Shown: positions 1-8,795, counted from the stretch's first letter. The stretch is DNA of 27,635 bases from Treponema sp. (GCA_031288005.1 JAITSE010000046.1:1-27635); one strand, 5' to 3'. A program made the numbers and translations. Notes: generated from the letters alone by a model not told the origin.

Positions 1-94
1 AATTTAATACTTGGACTCTCTTTTTCCTTCCTTTTTTTACTTATTCGACTTAGTGGTAAATCTTCCTTTGTGACACAGTGCAATCATCCCCAAA
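1..94. other. Leading AT-rich segment, no gene seen
   Basis: The first ~90 bases are T-rich and contain no recognisable coding segment, promoter or RNA. They lie upstream of the mtlA remnant. The original 5' part of mtlA is not visible here, so a deletion junction may lie near base 100-160. Confidence 0.4.
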
Positions 95-697
95 TTGTGG
101 GTCAAGTTTAGCCCTCAACGGGTTTCTGATGGCCGCGAAAGCGGCTTACCTTGCCCCCGTAACGCCCCCGCCGGTTCTATTGCGACTATGGGGGCTATCA
201 TGGGTACCGACATGCCGATGTTCCTGGGGCTATGCTCATGGGACCCCTGGGCGGTCTGGCGATCAAAAAGATCGACGCTGCCCTGGAAGACAAAATACCT
301 GCTAAAAGCCTTTGGTAAAGACGAAGCGGATCTGAGCGCCACTCGGGATTCAATCAAGACGATGAAGGCCGAATCAAAGGGTGTGGCGACTGAGGAAATC
401 AAACTTGCCGGAGAAGTAAAAGCGGGAGCCAAGGTAAAGAAGATTGTATTTGCCTGCGATGCCGGCATGGGATCGAGCGCCATGGGGGCCACAAAACTCA
501 GAAAGAAACTGGAAGCCGCAGGTCTCGGCGCCATCAAGGTGATCCATGCCCCGGTAAGCGAAGTCCCTCCTGACGCTGAGGTTATTGTATGCCATACGGA
601 ACTCCAGGAACGGGCAAAGGCGGCGAATCCCAAGGCGGCGCTGGTAACCATCACGGACTTCCTAACCGCCCCTGAATACGATGAAGATGCGGCTTAA
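95..697 (+). pseudogene. mtlA: Remnant of mannitol PTS permease MtlA (IIC fragment joined to IIB domain)
   Basis: MtlA imports and phosphorylates mannitol. Two pieces survive. Bases ~160-300 encode a membrane IIC segment including ATMGAIMGTDMPMFLG, continued one frame over as AMLMGPLGGLAIKKID. Bases ~300-697 encode the linker (IKTMKAESKG) and an intact-looking cytoplasmic IIB domain with the phosphorylatable cysteine in FACDAGMGSSAMGA. Roughly 200 or more IIC residues between these parts are missing, so the gene has a large internal deletion. A one-base loss in the G run at 226-229 also shifts the frame. Sequence before base ~160 does not resemble the MtlA N-terminus. It cannot make a working permease; expression of the IIB part alone is possible but unsupported by a clear start. 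The adjacent HPr and MtlR remnants show that the whole locus is decaying. Confidence 0.85.
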
Positions 698-788
698 ATG
701 CGGCCAGACTTTTAAGGTTCGTGCGGAAGGGGCTGATGAAAGCGCGGCCATAGAAGCGGCTCGGAATTTTTTAGCCGAGAGCCTGTAA
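681..788 (+). pseudogene. C-terminal fragment of an HPr phosphocarrier protein
   Basis: A 35-codon reading frame overlaps the end of the IIB segment. Its sequence (LKCGQTFKVRAEGADE, then AAIEAARNFLAESL) matches the last third of HPr, where the usual text is G-x-x-I-x-x-x-A-x-G-x-D-E-x-x-A and a final helix. The N-terminal part with the active-site histidine is absent, so it cannot carry phosphate. It probably derives from a ptsH copy in the mannitol locus, now fused by deletion to the end of mtlA. The ATG at 681 may be fortuitous. Confidence 0.65.
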
Positions 789-792
789 ACCA

Positions 793-1658
793 GTGACTAT
801 CCGGGAGGGCCTGCATGCTTTTTCGCCCCGTGTCCTGCGGCTGCTGGACCTATTGCTTCATCAGGATAAACCGGTAAGCGTCGATTTTATGGCCGCCGCA
901 TTAGAAAGCAGCCGCCGTACCGTATTCCGGGACATGGAAACCATTGAGCAGTCCCTGGAAAGGGTACACAGGGTCTCTGTTTCGGGAAGCGGCATACGGC
1001 TGGAATGTGGCAATTCGATCCGGCAGGAACTTTGCGCCCTGCTGGATAAAGAGCCTCTCCAGCCGGGAAACCGGCGCATTAGGCTGGTCCGCCTTTCCCT
1101 GGAACTGCTTGCCAACAGCGGCACTGTGCAAAAGTTATTCTACTATTCGGACAATCTGGGGGTAAGCGAGTCCACAGTGAGTCATGATCTTGACGTTCTT
1201 GAACTCCTGCTCAACAGACATGCCATTTCCCAGATCCGCCGTCCGGGTCAGGGGATATATGTGGAGGGAAAGGAGGATGATATACAGGCGGCAATATGCG
1301 GAACCCTTATCCTAAACGCCCAGGGTACCGGCAGTCCCTATTCCCGGGCCTTAGGATATCCCGGGGGGACATTGAACGGGGGATTAAAGAAGCCCTCCGG
1401 CAGTACAGCCAGGACTTTGACTGGATGACCCCTGAATCCTACAAGATGTTCACTGTCTATCTTATGGTGATGGTAGGGCGGGTCATGGACGGAGCCTTGA
1501 TAGGGGAAAGTTCTACCCCCCGCCGGTTCTTTCCAGAACAGGCTTGGGGATTTCCTCTCCCGGGCCATGAGGGATTTGATCCCGTCTTTGCGCCGGTACT
1601 CCTGACCAACGAGCAGCTTGTCCAGGGCCTTAACCGTCATTTTAGGATAAACGTATAG
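793..1658 (+). pseudogene. mtlR: Truncated, frameshifted MtlR-type PRD transcriptional activator
   Basis: MtlR/BglG-type regulators control PTS sugar operons and are normally about 600-700 residues (HTH, HTH, two PRDs, IIB-like and IIA-like domains). Here a GTG start at 793, five bases after the HPr stop, opens a frame with two N-terminal helix-turn-helix regions (around LESSRRTVFRDMETIEQ and LGVSESTVSHDLDVLELLL). The frame is lost at a six-G run (1363-1368). Adding one G restores GGDIERGIKEALRQYSQDFD and a PRD-like helix (SYKMFTVYLMVMVGRV). Translation then stops at 1658 after about 289 codons. The second PRD and the PTS-like domains are missing. Truncation plus frameshift argues for a dead gene, consistent with the broken mtlA. 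Confidence 0.8.
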
Positions 1659-1700
1659 AAATTCCCATACTCCCTGTTCCCTGAAGGTTGGTATTTTAAT

Positions 1701-1719
1701 GGGGGGTCTGAGACCCCCC
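1701..1719. repeat. Short perfect GC hairpin between convergent units
   Basis: GGGGGGTCTGAGACCCCCC is a perfect inverted repeat between the mtlR remnant and the end of the iron operon. It has no T-run on either side, so a classical intrinsic terminator is not supported. Its core resembles the GTCTC/GAGAC hairpins near 16.2-16.6 kb and 27.58 kb. Confidence 0.6.
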
Positions 1720-1797
1720 GCTGAGGGGGATGGCGGAGGCCCGTAGGACCGGAGCCAGGGGGGAGACTTCCCCCTCCTATAGCAATCTTAGGGCCGT

Positions 1798-2460
1798 TCA
1801 GTTATTTTTTCGTATTTCAACGATTCTGCCGTGTTCCAGTATTACTGTCCGTTCCGCGTCTTCGGCGACTTCCGGGTCATGGGTTACCACGATGATGGTG
1901 CTGCCTTCGGCGTGGAGCTTTCTGAAAATATCAATGACAATGTTCTCGTTGGCCTCGTCAAGGTTTCCGGTGGGTTCGTCCGCCAGAATGAGCTTGGGAT
2001 AATTGATGAGCGCGCGGGCGATGCACACCCGCTGCTGCTCGCCCCCGGAAAGCTGGCTTGGCAGATGCTTCGCCCGGTCCGCAAGGCCGACTCTGTCCAG
2101 GGCTTCCAGGGCTTCCTTTTCGTCCGGGAGACTGTGGTAATACTGGGCTACCATGATGTTCTCAAGGGCGCTAAGGTAATTTATCAGGTGGAACTGCTGG
2201 AAGATAAGGCCGATTTTGTCCCGCCGCAGGGCGGTGAGGTTTCCGCCGCTCTCTTTGGAGATGTTCAGTCCGTCAAGAAACACGGTCCCGAATGAGGGCT
2301 TGTCCATGCAGCCTATGATGTTCATCATTGTTGTCTTTCCGGAGCCGGAAGGTCCCATGATCGCAAGCCATTCCCCCTGCTTAACCGTAAGGTTAATATC
2401 CCGCAGGGCCTTGAGGTTTCCGTACACCTTGGAAATATCCGTTAATTCCAGCAAATTCAT
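1798..2460 (-). CDS. ABC transporter ATP-binding protein, MacB/LolD type (iron operon)
   Basis: This 220-residue ATPase should power the two FtsX-type permeases encoded just upstream. All ABC motifs are present: Walker A GPSGSGKT (36-43), Q-loop FQQ (~88), signature LSGGEQQR (137-144), Walker B LILADEPT (157-164) and the H-loop histidine (204). The start was placed at 2460 because AAGGAG lies six bases before that ATG and [14 protein letters not shown] matches how the family begins. An upstream ATG at 2487 overlaps the permease stop as ATGA and would add nine residues. It is the last gene of the six-gene unit. The Campylobacter FTR1/P19 cluster carries the same ATPase plus paired permeases; the exact substrate of this subsystem is not certain. 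Confidence 0.93.
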   Translation of the reverse strand: MNLLELTDISKVYGNLKALRDINLTVKQGEWLAIMGPSGSGKTTMMNIIGCMDKPSFGTVFLDGLNISKESGGNLTALRRDKIGLIFQQFHLINYLSALENIMVAQYYHSLPDEKEALEALDRVGLADRAKHLPSQLSGGEQQRVCIARALINYPKLILADEPTGNLDEANENIVIDIFRKLHAEGSTIIVVTHDPEVAEDAERTVILEHGRIVEIRKNN

Positions 2461-2483
2461 TCTGCTCTCCTTATCATTCTCCA

Positions 2484-3620
2484 TCATTCTCCCCGCAGTA
2501 CAATGGCGGGATCAACTTCGGCGGCGCTTCTCACCGGGATAAGGCAGGCCAGAACGGTTATCAGAATTGACGCGGCCAGGGTGAGAAGAACAAACAGGGG
2601 CTGGAAGGCGATGGAGCGGTTGAATACATTGAGTCCTACCGCCTGGGCAAAGGCGCAGCCCGCGGCCGCTCCCAGCGCTCCGCCAAAGCCGCCGAGAAAT
2701 ACTCCTTCTCCCATAAATTCCTGCGCCAGGTCCCGGTTGGAAGCTCCCAGCGCCTTCCGCAGGCCGATTTCCCTGCGCCGCTCCGCAACTACCGCCATCA
2801 TGGTAGTTGCTACGCATATCATAATGAGGAGCAGCACAACAGCGCTCACCAGGGCGACCAGGGCCTGGAGTTTTGTCAGCACCGCGCCTTCCGAATCGGT
2901 GAGGCGCTTCACAAGCCGGGGGCTTAGGCCGGGAAGGTTTTCGCCGATCCGCCGGGCCAGAGCTTCCAGGACTTCGGCTCCCGCGGAGACGCTGCATTCC
3001 ACAACGTCTACGCCGCCGCTTTCTCCGGTCATGGCCTCTAAGTCAGCCAGGGACATGAAGATGAAAGCTTCCTCCGCGCCCCCGGTTTGGAGGACGCCTG
3101 ACACGGTGAAGCCGCGGCTGAAAGGGTTCCCTCCGGCGCCGCTCCCGGTCAGGGTAAACTTGCTCCCCGGAAGGAGCCGGATCATATCCGCCGCCTCCTG
3201 GCCGATCAGGGCCTCCCCCGGGGCTTCAGGCCAGCGGCCCTGGACAAGCCAATAGGGACTTGTCTTCCGCGCTCCGGCCAGGTCCGTTCCCGCTGCCATA
3301 AAGGGCTGCTCGTTTATCTTCACTTGACGGTAGCGGTAAGGGGCTATGCCGGCAAGGCTCTCTTCCGGCAGAAAGGCAAGGGCCCGCTCCATAAGCTCCG
3401 CGCTTATAACCGCGTCGTTTCCCGATGGGAGGAGTATAAAATTCGCCCCATAGGAACGAAACTCACGGCCCATCTGCCTTGGAATGTCGTAGTAAACCGT
3501 AACAAGCCCGGAGAGGATAGTCGCGCCAATGCTTACCGCCAAAAGGGCCACAAGCATCCTGGATTTCCGCCTGAGGATGGAACTCAGCGCCATTTTGATA
3601 TAGAACCGCTGCTTGTTCAT
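2484..3620 (-). CDS. FtsX/MacB-type ABC permease, second of a pair (iron operon)
   Basis: A 378-residue inner-membrane permease with the MacB/FtsX layout: one N-terminal membrane helix (residues ~20-42, LVALLAVSIGATILSG), a large extracytoplasmic domain (~50-250), then three C-terminal helices. The coupling motif RRREIGLRKALGAS lies between helices two and three and is typical of permeases that contact a LolD/MacB ATPase. It starts 12 bases after the previous permease and its stop overlaps a possible ATPase start. It probably forms a heterodimer with the upstream permease. Such complexes act on periplasmic proteins or redox state rather than importing a solute directly, so its part in iron uptake is inferred from operon context. 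Confidence 0.9.
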   Translation of the reverse strand: MNKQRFYIKMALSSILRRKSRMLVALLAVSIGATILSGLVTVYYDIPRQMGREFRSYGANFILLPSGNDAVISAELMERALAFLPEESLAGIAPYRYRQVKINEQPFMAAGTDLAGARKTSPYWLVQGRWPEAPGEALIGQEAADMIRLLPGSKFTLTGSGAGGNPFSRGFTVSGVLQTGGAEEAFIFMSLADLEAMTGESGGVDVVECSVSAGAEVLEALARRIGENLPGLSPRLVKRLTDSEGAVLTKLQALVALVSAVVLLLIMICVATTMMAVVAERRREIGLRKALGASNRDLAQEFMGEGVFLGGFGGALGAAAGCAFAQAVGLNVFNRSIAFQPLFVLLTLAASILITVLACLIPVRSAAEVDPAIVLRGE

Positions 3621-3632
3621 AGTCCCCGCCCT

Positions 3633-4937
3633 TTAACGCCCATGCAGCACTTCCGCCGGTTTGAGGGAGAGGAGGAGGCGTATGGATGGTATGCTTCCCG
3701 CGAGGCTTACTAAAAACACCAAGACCGCCACCAAAGGAATGACGACCGGCTTAATCGCAATGGCGGAGGAAAACACGGTATGCCCTATGAGCCGGGCAAA
3801 TCCCAGGCCGGCAAAGTAACCGGCTGTGCCGCCGCTTATGCCGGTGATAAGCACCTCCGTAAGAACGAGCCGGGAGATGGACCCGTCCTTGGCGCCCACC
3901 GCCTTGAGAAGGCCGATTTCGGCGGAACGTTCCATCACATCGGCGGTTACCAAATTGGAGATGCCCAGGGCTGAACCGGCAAGGCTCAGAATGGTTATGA
4001 GAAACATGAGGAACTGCGTCTTTTCAAGTATCGCCCCTTCGGATTCGGCAACCTGCCTGATGGGTTTAGATACCGAATCCGTCAATGCCTCGTCAATCTG
4101 ATAGCATATCGCGCTGACGTAGGCGGTGCAGTACCAGGTTTCCCAGTCTTTTATGGAAAGGCTGTTGGGGTCCTGGGCGGCTCTGCGGGAAAGTTCGTTG
4201 TCGGGAGTGGTGAGGGCGCTAACCTCCACCCGGCTCACCATGCCAGGCCTGCCCAAAAGCTCCTGGACCCTTGAAAGAGGAGCGTAGATGTACTCATCCT
4301 CGTCCCCGCCGGCATGAAAAATTCCGCCGGCAGTAAAGTCCTGTTTCCGCGTTTCCCCGTAAGGCCCGCCGGGGATTTGCAGGGAAACCGTATCGCCCAC
4401 AGAGATACCGTAGCGCCGCGCCGCTTCCCGGCCAATCATGACAGCCCCGGTCTCATCGTCTCCGATCCACCGGCCTTCCACGTCCCACCAGTTTTTCATG
4501 GATCGCATACCGGTAACAAGAGTTTCACCTGTGGGAAGTTCCAGGGGGCGGTTAAACCAAGTTCCGGCAAGGCGTATAGTTCCGGCAGTCCCGCCGCCCA
4601 GGTTCACCTTGGCATAAAGATAGGGAGTAAAATCAACAATGTTGAAAGCCCAAAAAATTGTTTTGATTTTTCCCAGTTCCGCTTCGTACAGGTACTTGTC
4701 GGAAACCCCGGCGCCTTCGTCCACCCCGTAAAGATCATCCAGAAGGGAGGCTCCCCGGGGCATCACGGTGATATTCGCGCCGTAGGTTTTTAATTCCTGG
4801 TTTACCTTGTCCCCCACATCAAACATGACGTTCAGCATGGCGGCAGCCAGGGAAGCGCCGAGGGCTATGGTAAAAGCCACCATGAGCATCTTCCCCCGCT
4901 GCCTGAAAAGAGCGCCCTTAACCATTCTCCAGAACAT
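3633..4937 (-). CDS. FtsX/MacB-type ABC permease, first of a pair (iron operon)
   Basis: A 434-residue paralogue of the next permease in the operon. It begins MFWRMVKGALFRQRGKMLMVAFTI, a basic lead-in followed by the first helix. It then has a long periplasmic domain of roughly 270 residues, with MacB-like segments such as MIGREAARRYGISVGD. Three terminal helices surround the coupling motif MERSAEIGLLKAVGAK. It starts eight bases after the DUF2318 gene. The order DUF2318, permease, permease, ATPase is the one in the Campylobacter jejuni cj1660-cj1663 block, which supports a joint role in a high-affinity iron pathway. The thioredoxin-like genes that follow in Campylobacter are absent here. Confidence 0.9.
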   Translation of the reverse strand: MFWRMVKGALFRQRGKMLMVAFTIALGASLAAAMLNVMFDVGDKVNQELKTYGANITVMPRGASLLDDLYGVDEGAGVSDKYLYEAELGKIKTIFWAFNIVDFTPYLYAKVNLGGGTAGTIRLAGTWFNRPLELPTGETLVTGMRSMKNWWDVEGRWIGDDETGAVMIGREAARRYGISVGDTVSLQIPGGPYGETRKQDFTAGGIFHAGGDEDEYIYAPLSRVQELLGRPGMVSRVEVSALTTPDNELSRRAAQDPNSLSIKDWETWYCTAYVSAICYQIDEALTDSVSKPIRQVAESEGAILEKTQFLMFLITILSLAGSALGISNLVTADVMERSAEIGLLKAVGAKDGSISRLVLTEVLITGISGGTAGYFAGLGFARLIGHTVFSSAIAIKPVVIPLVAVLVFLVSLAGSIPSIRLLLSLKPAEVLHGR

Positions 4938-4945
4938 AGCTTCTC

Positions 4946-6193
4946 CTATTTGAACCGCCCGCGTTCGGCTTCAAGAGCGGCGGTTTGGATTATCATATTC
5001 CCGCCCCGCATGGTATAGGCCAGGGGCACGGGATTACAGCCGCCCTTGAAACCGATAGTAGAGGTGTTCATCACCACATCGCATAGGCGGCAGACGACAC
5101 CGTCCCGGCGCTCATAATACCCGGTGGGGCCGCATATATCGCAGGCGTCAAGGCCGACTCCGTAGGCGGCCTCGCTCTTCCTGATCACAATGAACCGCAT
5201 TTCGATGTTTTCCGATGCTGCGTAATTGTAACGGTGTAAATGCCAGTCGTTGATTTTTTCAACAGGAATAACGATCTCATCCCCCTGAATGTCCATCGGT
5301 TCCGCCGGGCTTAAGGACACCGCCCTTTCAGAATACGCCTTAACTGCGGTCAGGGTAAGGAGCGCCGCAACATAGCCCGAAACGGCAGTCATACTCCAGC
5401 GTCTGAATCCCCGCTTTACGGCCCTGAGCTTCCTGAGTTCCGCGGGATTGCGCCAAGATTCAGTGATCCTCAGGCTTCGGGCAAAAAGCAAAACCGGCGG
5501 CAAAACAGAAATCACCATGAGTATATAAAGAAAAACAACATTATTATTGATGAACTGAATGATAATCCTGAACAGCCACCGTGGCACGCTGATTATCCTG
5601 CGGGCCAATAGAAACTGAACAATTACGGAAATCTGGCTCACTATGCTTACCGCAAGACAGAGGGAGAGCAGTATCTCTGTCTGGCGGGAAGGCAGATTTT
5701 TACCGGCATGAAAAAGGGCCAGTGAACAGAGGAGCGCCAACAAAAGGCCCGCGAAATACCCGGCCAATCTGAACAGAAAATCTGTGCTGAATACGCTTTC
5801 TCCGGGAACGGCAAATTCACGGGTATAAAGAAAAATCGTCGGCAGGGTATAAAACAAAAAAAGGGCTGTTAAAACGGCGCCTGTCCAGCCAAGCGTTTTT
5901 TCATGAAAGGAGATCTGTTTCTTCCATCCCCGCAGGATGAGGAATATGCAGAATATCCCAGCCGGCAGCGCCAGAGACAGAATCACTGTATTTACATATT
6001 CACGGTTGATAAACCGGGTAAAAGTCCTCAGAACAGAAAGAACCAGCGCCGCTCCTGCCCCGACGATACCGCCCCATAGCATTGCGCGTTTCCTCGTTTC
6101 CCCGCCCATACCGTAAAGGACTGCGTAAAGCAGGGAAACAGGAATCGCCCCAGGCAGCGTGCTCTGCACTACCTGTATGAAATATTTCAGCAT
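4946..6193 (-). CDS. DUF2318 Fe-S-containing membrane protein of the FTR1/P19 iron system
   Basis: A 415-residue inner-membrane protein with about eight hydrophobic segments in residues 1-290, followed by an extracytoplasmic C-terminal domain. That domain has the DUF2318 cysteine pattern: CDIC (351-354), CRLC (368-371) and a further Cys at 386 in FKGGCNPVPL. The paired CxxC motifs suggest a metal or Fe-S site able to pass electrons across the membrane. Family members occur almost only next to FTR1 and P19 genes, where they have been proposed to help reduce or hand over iron; the biochemical role is not settled. The gene starts 12 bases after the P19-like gene and eight bases before the first permease, so the unit is clearly co-transcribed. 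Confidence 0.88.
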   Translation of the reverse strand: MLKYFIQVVQSTLPGAIPVSLLYAVLYGMGGETRKRAMLWGGIVGAGAALVLSVLRTFTRFINREYVNTVILSLALPAGIFCIFLILRGWKKQISFHEKTLGWTGAVLTALFLFYTLPTIFLYTREFAVPGESVFSTDFLFRLAGYFAGLLLALLCSLALFHAGKNLPSRQTEILLSLCLAVSIVSQISVIVQFLLARRIISVPRWLFRIIIQFINNNVVFLYILMVISVLPPVLLFARSLRITESWRNPAELRKLRAVKRGFRRWSMTAVSGYVAALLTLTAVKAYSERAVSLSPAEPMDIQGDEIVIPVEKINDWHLHRYNYAASENIEMRFIVIRKSEAAYGVGLDACDICGPTGYYERRDGVVCRLCDVVMNTSTIGFKGGCNPVPLAYTMRGGNMIIQTAALEAERGRFK

Positions 6194-6205
6194 ACTCCTC
6201 TTAGT

Positions 6206-6817
6206 TTACCAGACTCTGGGAATCCAGTCAAAGTCCCATTCCGCCGTGAGCGGCTGATTCCAAAACCTGCCTGGAACGCCGGTCTCCTGATCCACATGGA
6301 GCAGGTAGCCCAGGGACTCGGGGTTTTGAATTATAAATTTAACATTATATGTCCCAGCGCCGTCAAGTTTTATATTGTTGCCGTAATGGGGGCCGTCGCT
6401 GGCGCTCATGGGCATAAAGGTTCCTTCGATCTTCCAACCGGAACCGGCTTTAGTAATCTCATACCGGACAGTCAGATACGGAATAAAATCGCCGGCGCCA
6501 TAGCCCAGATCATTGCCTTCAAGCGCGGAAATATCCGCCTCTATGTGCATATCCGATTGGGACGCCGGAAGACTGCCGCCGACGGGCAGCATATCAACCG
6601 GCTGAAAATAAACCCCCGCCACATTGAGAGGAAAGAGTTCGATGTCATCCCCTATGGGAAATTCCTCAAACCCGGCTTCTTCTCCCGCATCCGCTACGGC
6701 TGCCGGCCTTCCCGTTTCAACAGCGCTAGACTGTCTAGTTTCCTGTTTTTGCCCGCAGCCCACAACAACGAAACCCGCGCACAAAACAGCCGATAAAAGT
6801 ACCAATAATCTTTTCAT
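6206..6817 (-). CDS. P19/Tp34-family periplasmic iron-binding lipoprotein
   Basis: A 203-residue lipoprotein with a signal sequence and lipobox ending VVGC (Cys21), so it should be anchored facing the periplasm. The body matches the P19/Tp34 (FetP, TpD) family, which binds iron and copper and feeds FTR1 permeases. Candidate metal ligands are Met90-His91 (SDMHIEADI), Met135/Met137 (GTFMPMSA), His144 (GPHYGNN) and His174 (LLHVDQETG), in the order of the known P19 sites. The acidic segment 45-60 (EEAGFEEFPIGDDIE) is typical of the family. A good Shine-Dalgarno (AGGAGAAGG) precedes the ATG. It lies between FTR1 and DUF2318, as in other FTR1/P19 clusters. In the syphilis spirochaete the Tp34 relative is a membrane antigen. 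Confidence 0.92.
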   Translation of the reverse strand: MKRLLVLLSAVLCAGFVVVGCGQKQETRQSSAVETGRPAAVADAGEEAGFEEFPIGDDIELFPLNVAGVYFQPVDMLPVGGSLPASQSDMHIEADISALEGNDLGYGAGDFIPYLTVRYEITKAGSGWKIEGTFMPMSASDGPHYGNNIKLDGAGTYNVKFIIQNPESLGYLLHVDQETGVPGRFWNQPLTAEWDFDWIPRVW

Positions 6818-6873
6818 GTACCTTCTCCTAATTATTTTTTCTCATGGCCAATGGCCTTGAGTTATGAACTTTT

Positions 6874-8409
6874 TTAAGCGTTCCCTTCCCGGCGTAACGC
6901 AAGCCGTTTGTTTTTCTTAATCTGAAGGATAAAGGCCGCAACAGTAACGGCCAGCAACACCGCCTGGGGAATAAGAGTTTGAAGGGTAGGATAAATACCC
7001 AGAATATCAACAGTAAAACTAAATGGCAGCAGGGTAACAGGGATAACATTTCCTTCCTGTAGTTCTTTGATGCCCGATCCGGTAAAGGAGACGGACATAA
7101 CAAAGAGCAGTATACTGGTTCCTAGAAAGAAAGGCTTTAAGGGAAGCCTGAGACTCAGAACTCTGATCAAAATATAGATGACCACCAGCGCCGCGGCGCC
7201 TATGCCGAAACCCAGCCACACCATGTTGACGTAATTTTGATTCCCCGCAAGCAGCGCCTGATAGAACAGAATTGTTTCCGCTCCCTCGCGGAAGACCGCG
7301 AGAAAAGCCGCGAAAGCCAGGGAAAACATACTTCCCCTGGTAATGAAATTTTGAACCTTTCCTTCAATATAATTGGTCCACGCCTCCGCTTCGGCCTTGG
7401 AGACCATCCAATTGCTGACATAGAAAAGCACCCCTACCGCCAGGAGCATGGTGGCGCCTTCGATAATTTCCTGATTCCTGCCGCCGGAAACGCTGGTCAG
7501 TGCGTTGAGTATCAAGGCCATTACTACGCTAAAGCCCAATGCCGCAAGGGATCCCCAGTACACCGGCGGAGTGCTTTTTTTGTTTCCGCTTTTTATAAGA
7601 TAGGCGATGATTGCGCCTACGATGATGATGGCTTCAAAGCCTTCCCTGAGGATAATCAGAAGAGAACCCAGGAACACCCCCAAGGCGCTTTCCACCTTAC
7701 TGTCAAGCCGGGCGGCGTCTTCTTTGATGTAAAGGGCCAAGGCGTCAAGGCTTTCTTTGACTTCCGCATCCACCCCCCGGTTAATGGCCTTCTTTGCCGT
7801 ACTAAACTGATACTCCACTGTGCTGGCCCTTTCCCCAGAAATCCTGGCCATTACGATTTTTTCAAACCCCAGCTTCTCGTAATACTGGAAATACACAACA
7901 TCCACATCGCCCTTGGCGCCAGCAGAATCTCCGGCGCGGTACTTGTCATAGGCGCCGCTTAAAATACCGGCCATTTCTTCCGCCGTTTGGGTCCAGTTTC
8001 TCGCCGCCGCGACAGGCTCCTCTTTCCCGTCAAGCCTTCCCGCGGTTATCCTGAGCAGGCGGGTCAACTGATTGAAGTTTTCCCGCACCTCCCTCTGCGG
8101 CCCGCCCGTGCGCATGGAATCTTTTACATATTCAAACCAATCGTCAATATTTTGTGAACGCTCGGCGGAAATAAGGGCCTCCACGTTTTTTTCAAAATCC
8201 GCTGCCAGGTAATATTCATTGTAGACCATGTCCACCCGGTCGCAGGCCCCCTCAGTATCGGAAGATACATACGTATAGAAGGCTTCATTCAGGTGAAGCC
8301 GCATTTCCGCTTCCAGGGCAAGCCAACTATCAAGGGCTGGAGTCCCCGTCTGGGCAGACATGACGACAGTCAGCAGAACAGAGACCAGAACAATAAGAAA
8401 TTTACGCAC
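6874..8409 (-). CDS. FTR1-family iron permease with duplicated periplasmic domain
   Basis: The iron permease that heads the operon. The GTG at 8409 was chosen because GGAGG lies five to six bases upstream and the product then begins with a signal-like helix (VRKFLIVLVSVLLTVVMSAQ); an in-frame ATG at 8463 lacks a good site. Of 511 residues, about 25-235 form a soluble extracytoplasmic region and the rest is a seven-helix FTR1 domain. The two iron-carrying motifs are visible: REGFE (255-259) and REGAE (374-378). The soluble region contains two similar segments of ~80 residues, each with the pattern D-x-V-Y-x-x-Y-Y-x-x-x-x-F-E-K-x-V-x-A-x-I-S-x-E-R. FTR1 proteins normally need an oxidase or a P19 partner; the P19-like gene is next. 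Confidence 0.93.
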   Translation of the reverse strand: MRKFLIVLVSVLLTVVMSAQTGTPALDSWLALEAEMRLHLNEAFYTYVSSDTEGACDRVDMVYNEYYLAADFEKNVEALISAERSQNIDDWFEYVKDSMRTGGPQREVRENFNQLTRLLRITAGRLDGKEEPVAAARNWTQTAEEMAGILSGAYDKYRAGDSAGAKGDVDVVYFQYYEKLGFEKIVMARISGERASTVEYQFSTAKKAINRGVDAEVKESLDALALYIKEDAARLDSKVESALGVFLGSLLIILREGFEAIIIVGAIIAYLIKSGNKKSTPPVYWGSLAALGFSVVMALILNALTSVSGGRNQEIIEGATMLLAVGVLFYVSNWMVSKAEAEAWTNYIEGKVQNFITRGSMFSLAFAAFLAVFREGAETILFYQALLAGNQNYVNMVWLGFGIGAAALVVIYILIRVLSLRLPLKPFFLGTSILLFVMSVSFTGSGIKELQEGNVIPVTLLPFSFTVDILGIYPTLQTLIPQAVLLAVTVAAFILQIKKNKRLALRREGNA

Positions 8410-8440
8410 CGTTGCCTCCAAATTAGATAGAACTAACAAA

Positions 8441-8470
8441 AACTTAGCATATACTAACTTCAAATGTCAA
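8441..8470 (-). promoter_or_regulatory. Candidate metalloregulator operator and -35 box upstream of FTR1
   Basis: Read on the minus strand, TTGACA (8470-8465) is a perfect -35 box. Just downstream, 8460-8441 reads AAGTTAGTATATGCTAAGTT, an imperfect palindrome matching its reverse complement at 16 of 20 positions with a TTAG-N6-CTAA core. This is the form of DtxR/IdeR/TroR-type operators. It lies about 30 bases before the GTG start, where a -10 box would be expected. The position before an iron-uptake operon fits metal-dependent repression, but the -10 box is weak and no regulator is encoded nearby. Confidence 0.5.
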
Positions 8471-8757
8471 GGGGGTTTTACGATTTTTTCAGAAAATTTA
8501 AGCGATTTGATGGCCGCCGGCTTTTTGCCGCCGGGGAACATTTAAGCCCGTATATACTTTGAATCCTGTCACAAGTTGTTTCATAAAAGCAAAACAAGCA
8601 GATATAAGCACATAGAATTCGCTAATTTCTTGCTATATAAAGAATTATCAATAAGGGGCTGATTTTCCCCTAATTCGTATCATGCAAGAAAATAGTAATT
8701 TTAGAGTCTGTTTAAACTTTACTCGAAATTCATATCTTAAGATCAAGAAATCAACCA
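8471..8757. other. AT-rich intergenic segment, no gene seen
   Basis: This stretch between the iron operon and the MFS island has no convincing coding frame. It contains a few weak hairpins, such as AGGGG/CCCCT near 8655-8673. Its base composition is much lower in G+C than that of the iron operon and resembles the MFS gene, suggesting it belongs to the same foreign segment. Confidence 0.4.
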
Positions 8758-8795
8758 ACCCCGCCGTAGATCTCAAACCTTCGGTTTGGCGGGGT
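8758..8795. repeat. Two-tier hairpin (ACCCCGCC ... GGCGGGGT)
   Basis: The outer arms ACCCCGCC and GGCGGGGT enclose an inner hairpin CAAAC-cttcg-GTTTG. This GC-rich structure stands out in AT-rich surroundings. No T-run follows on either strand, so it is recorded as a repeat rather than a terminator. Confidence 0.6.

Noticed and set aside
1701..1719. Intrinsic terminator between mtlR and the iron operon
   Set aside because: The stem is strong but no T-run follows on either strand.
1884..2542. Several + strand frames opposite the ATPase gene
   Set aside because: They are shadows of the clearly recognised ABC ATPase on the minus strand.
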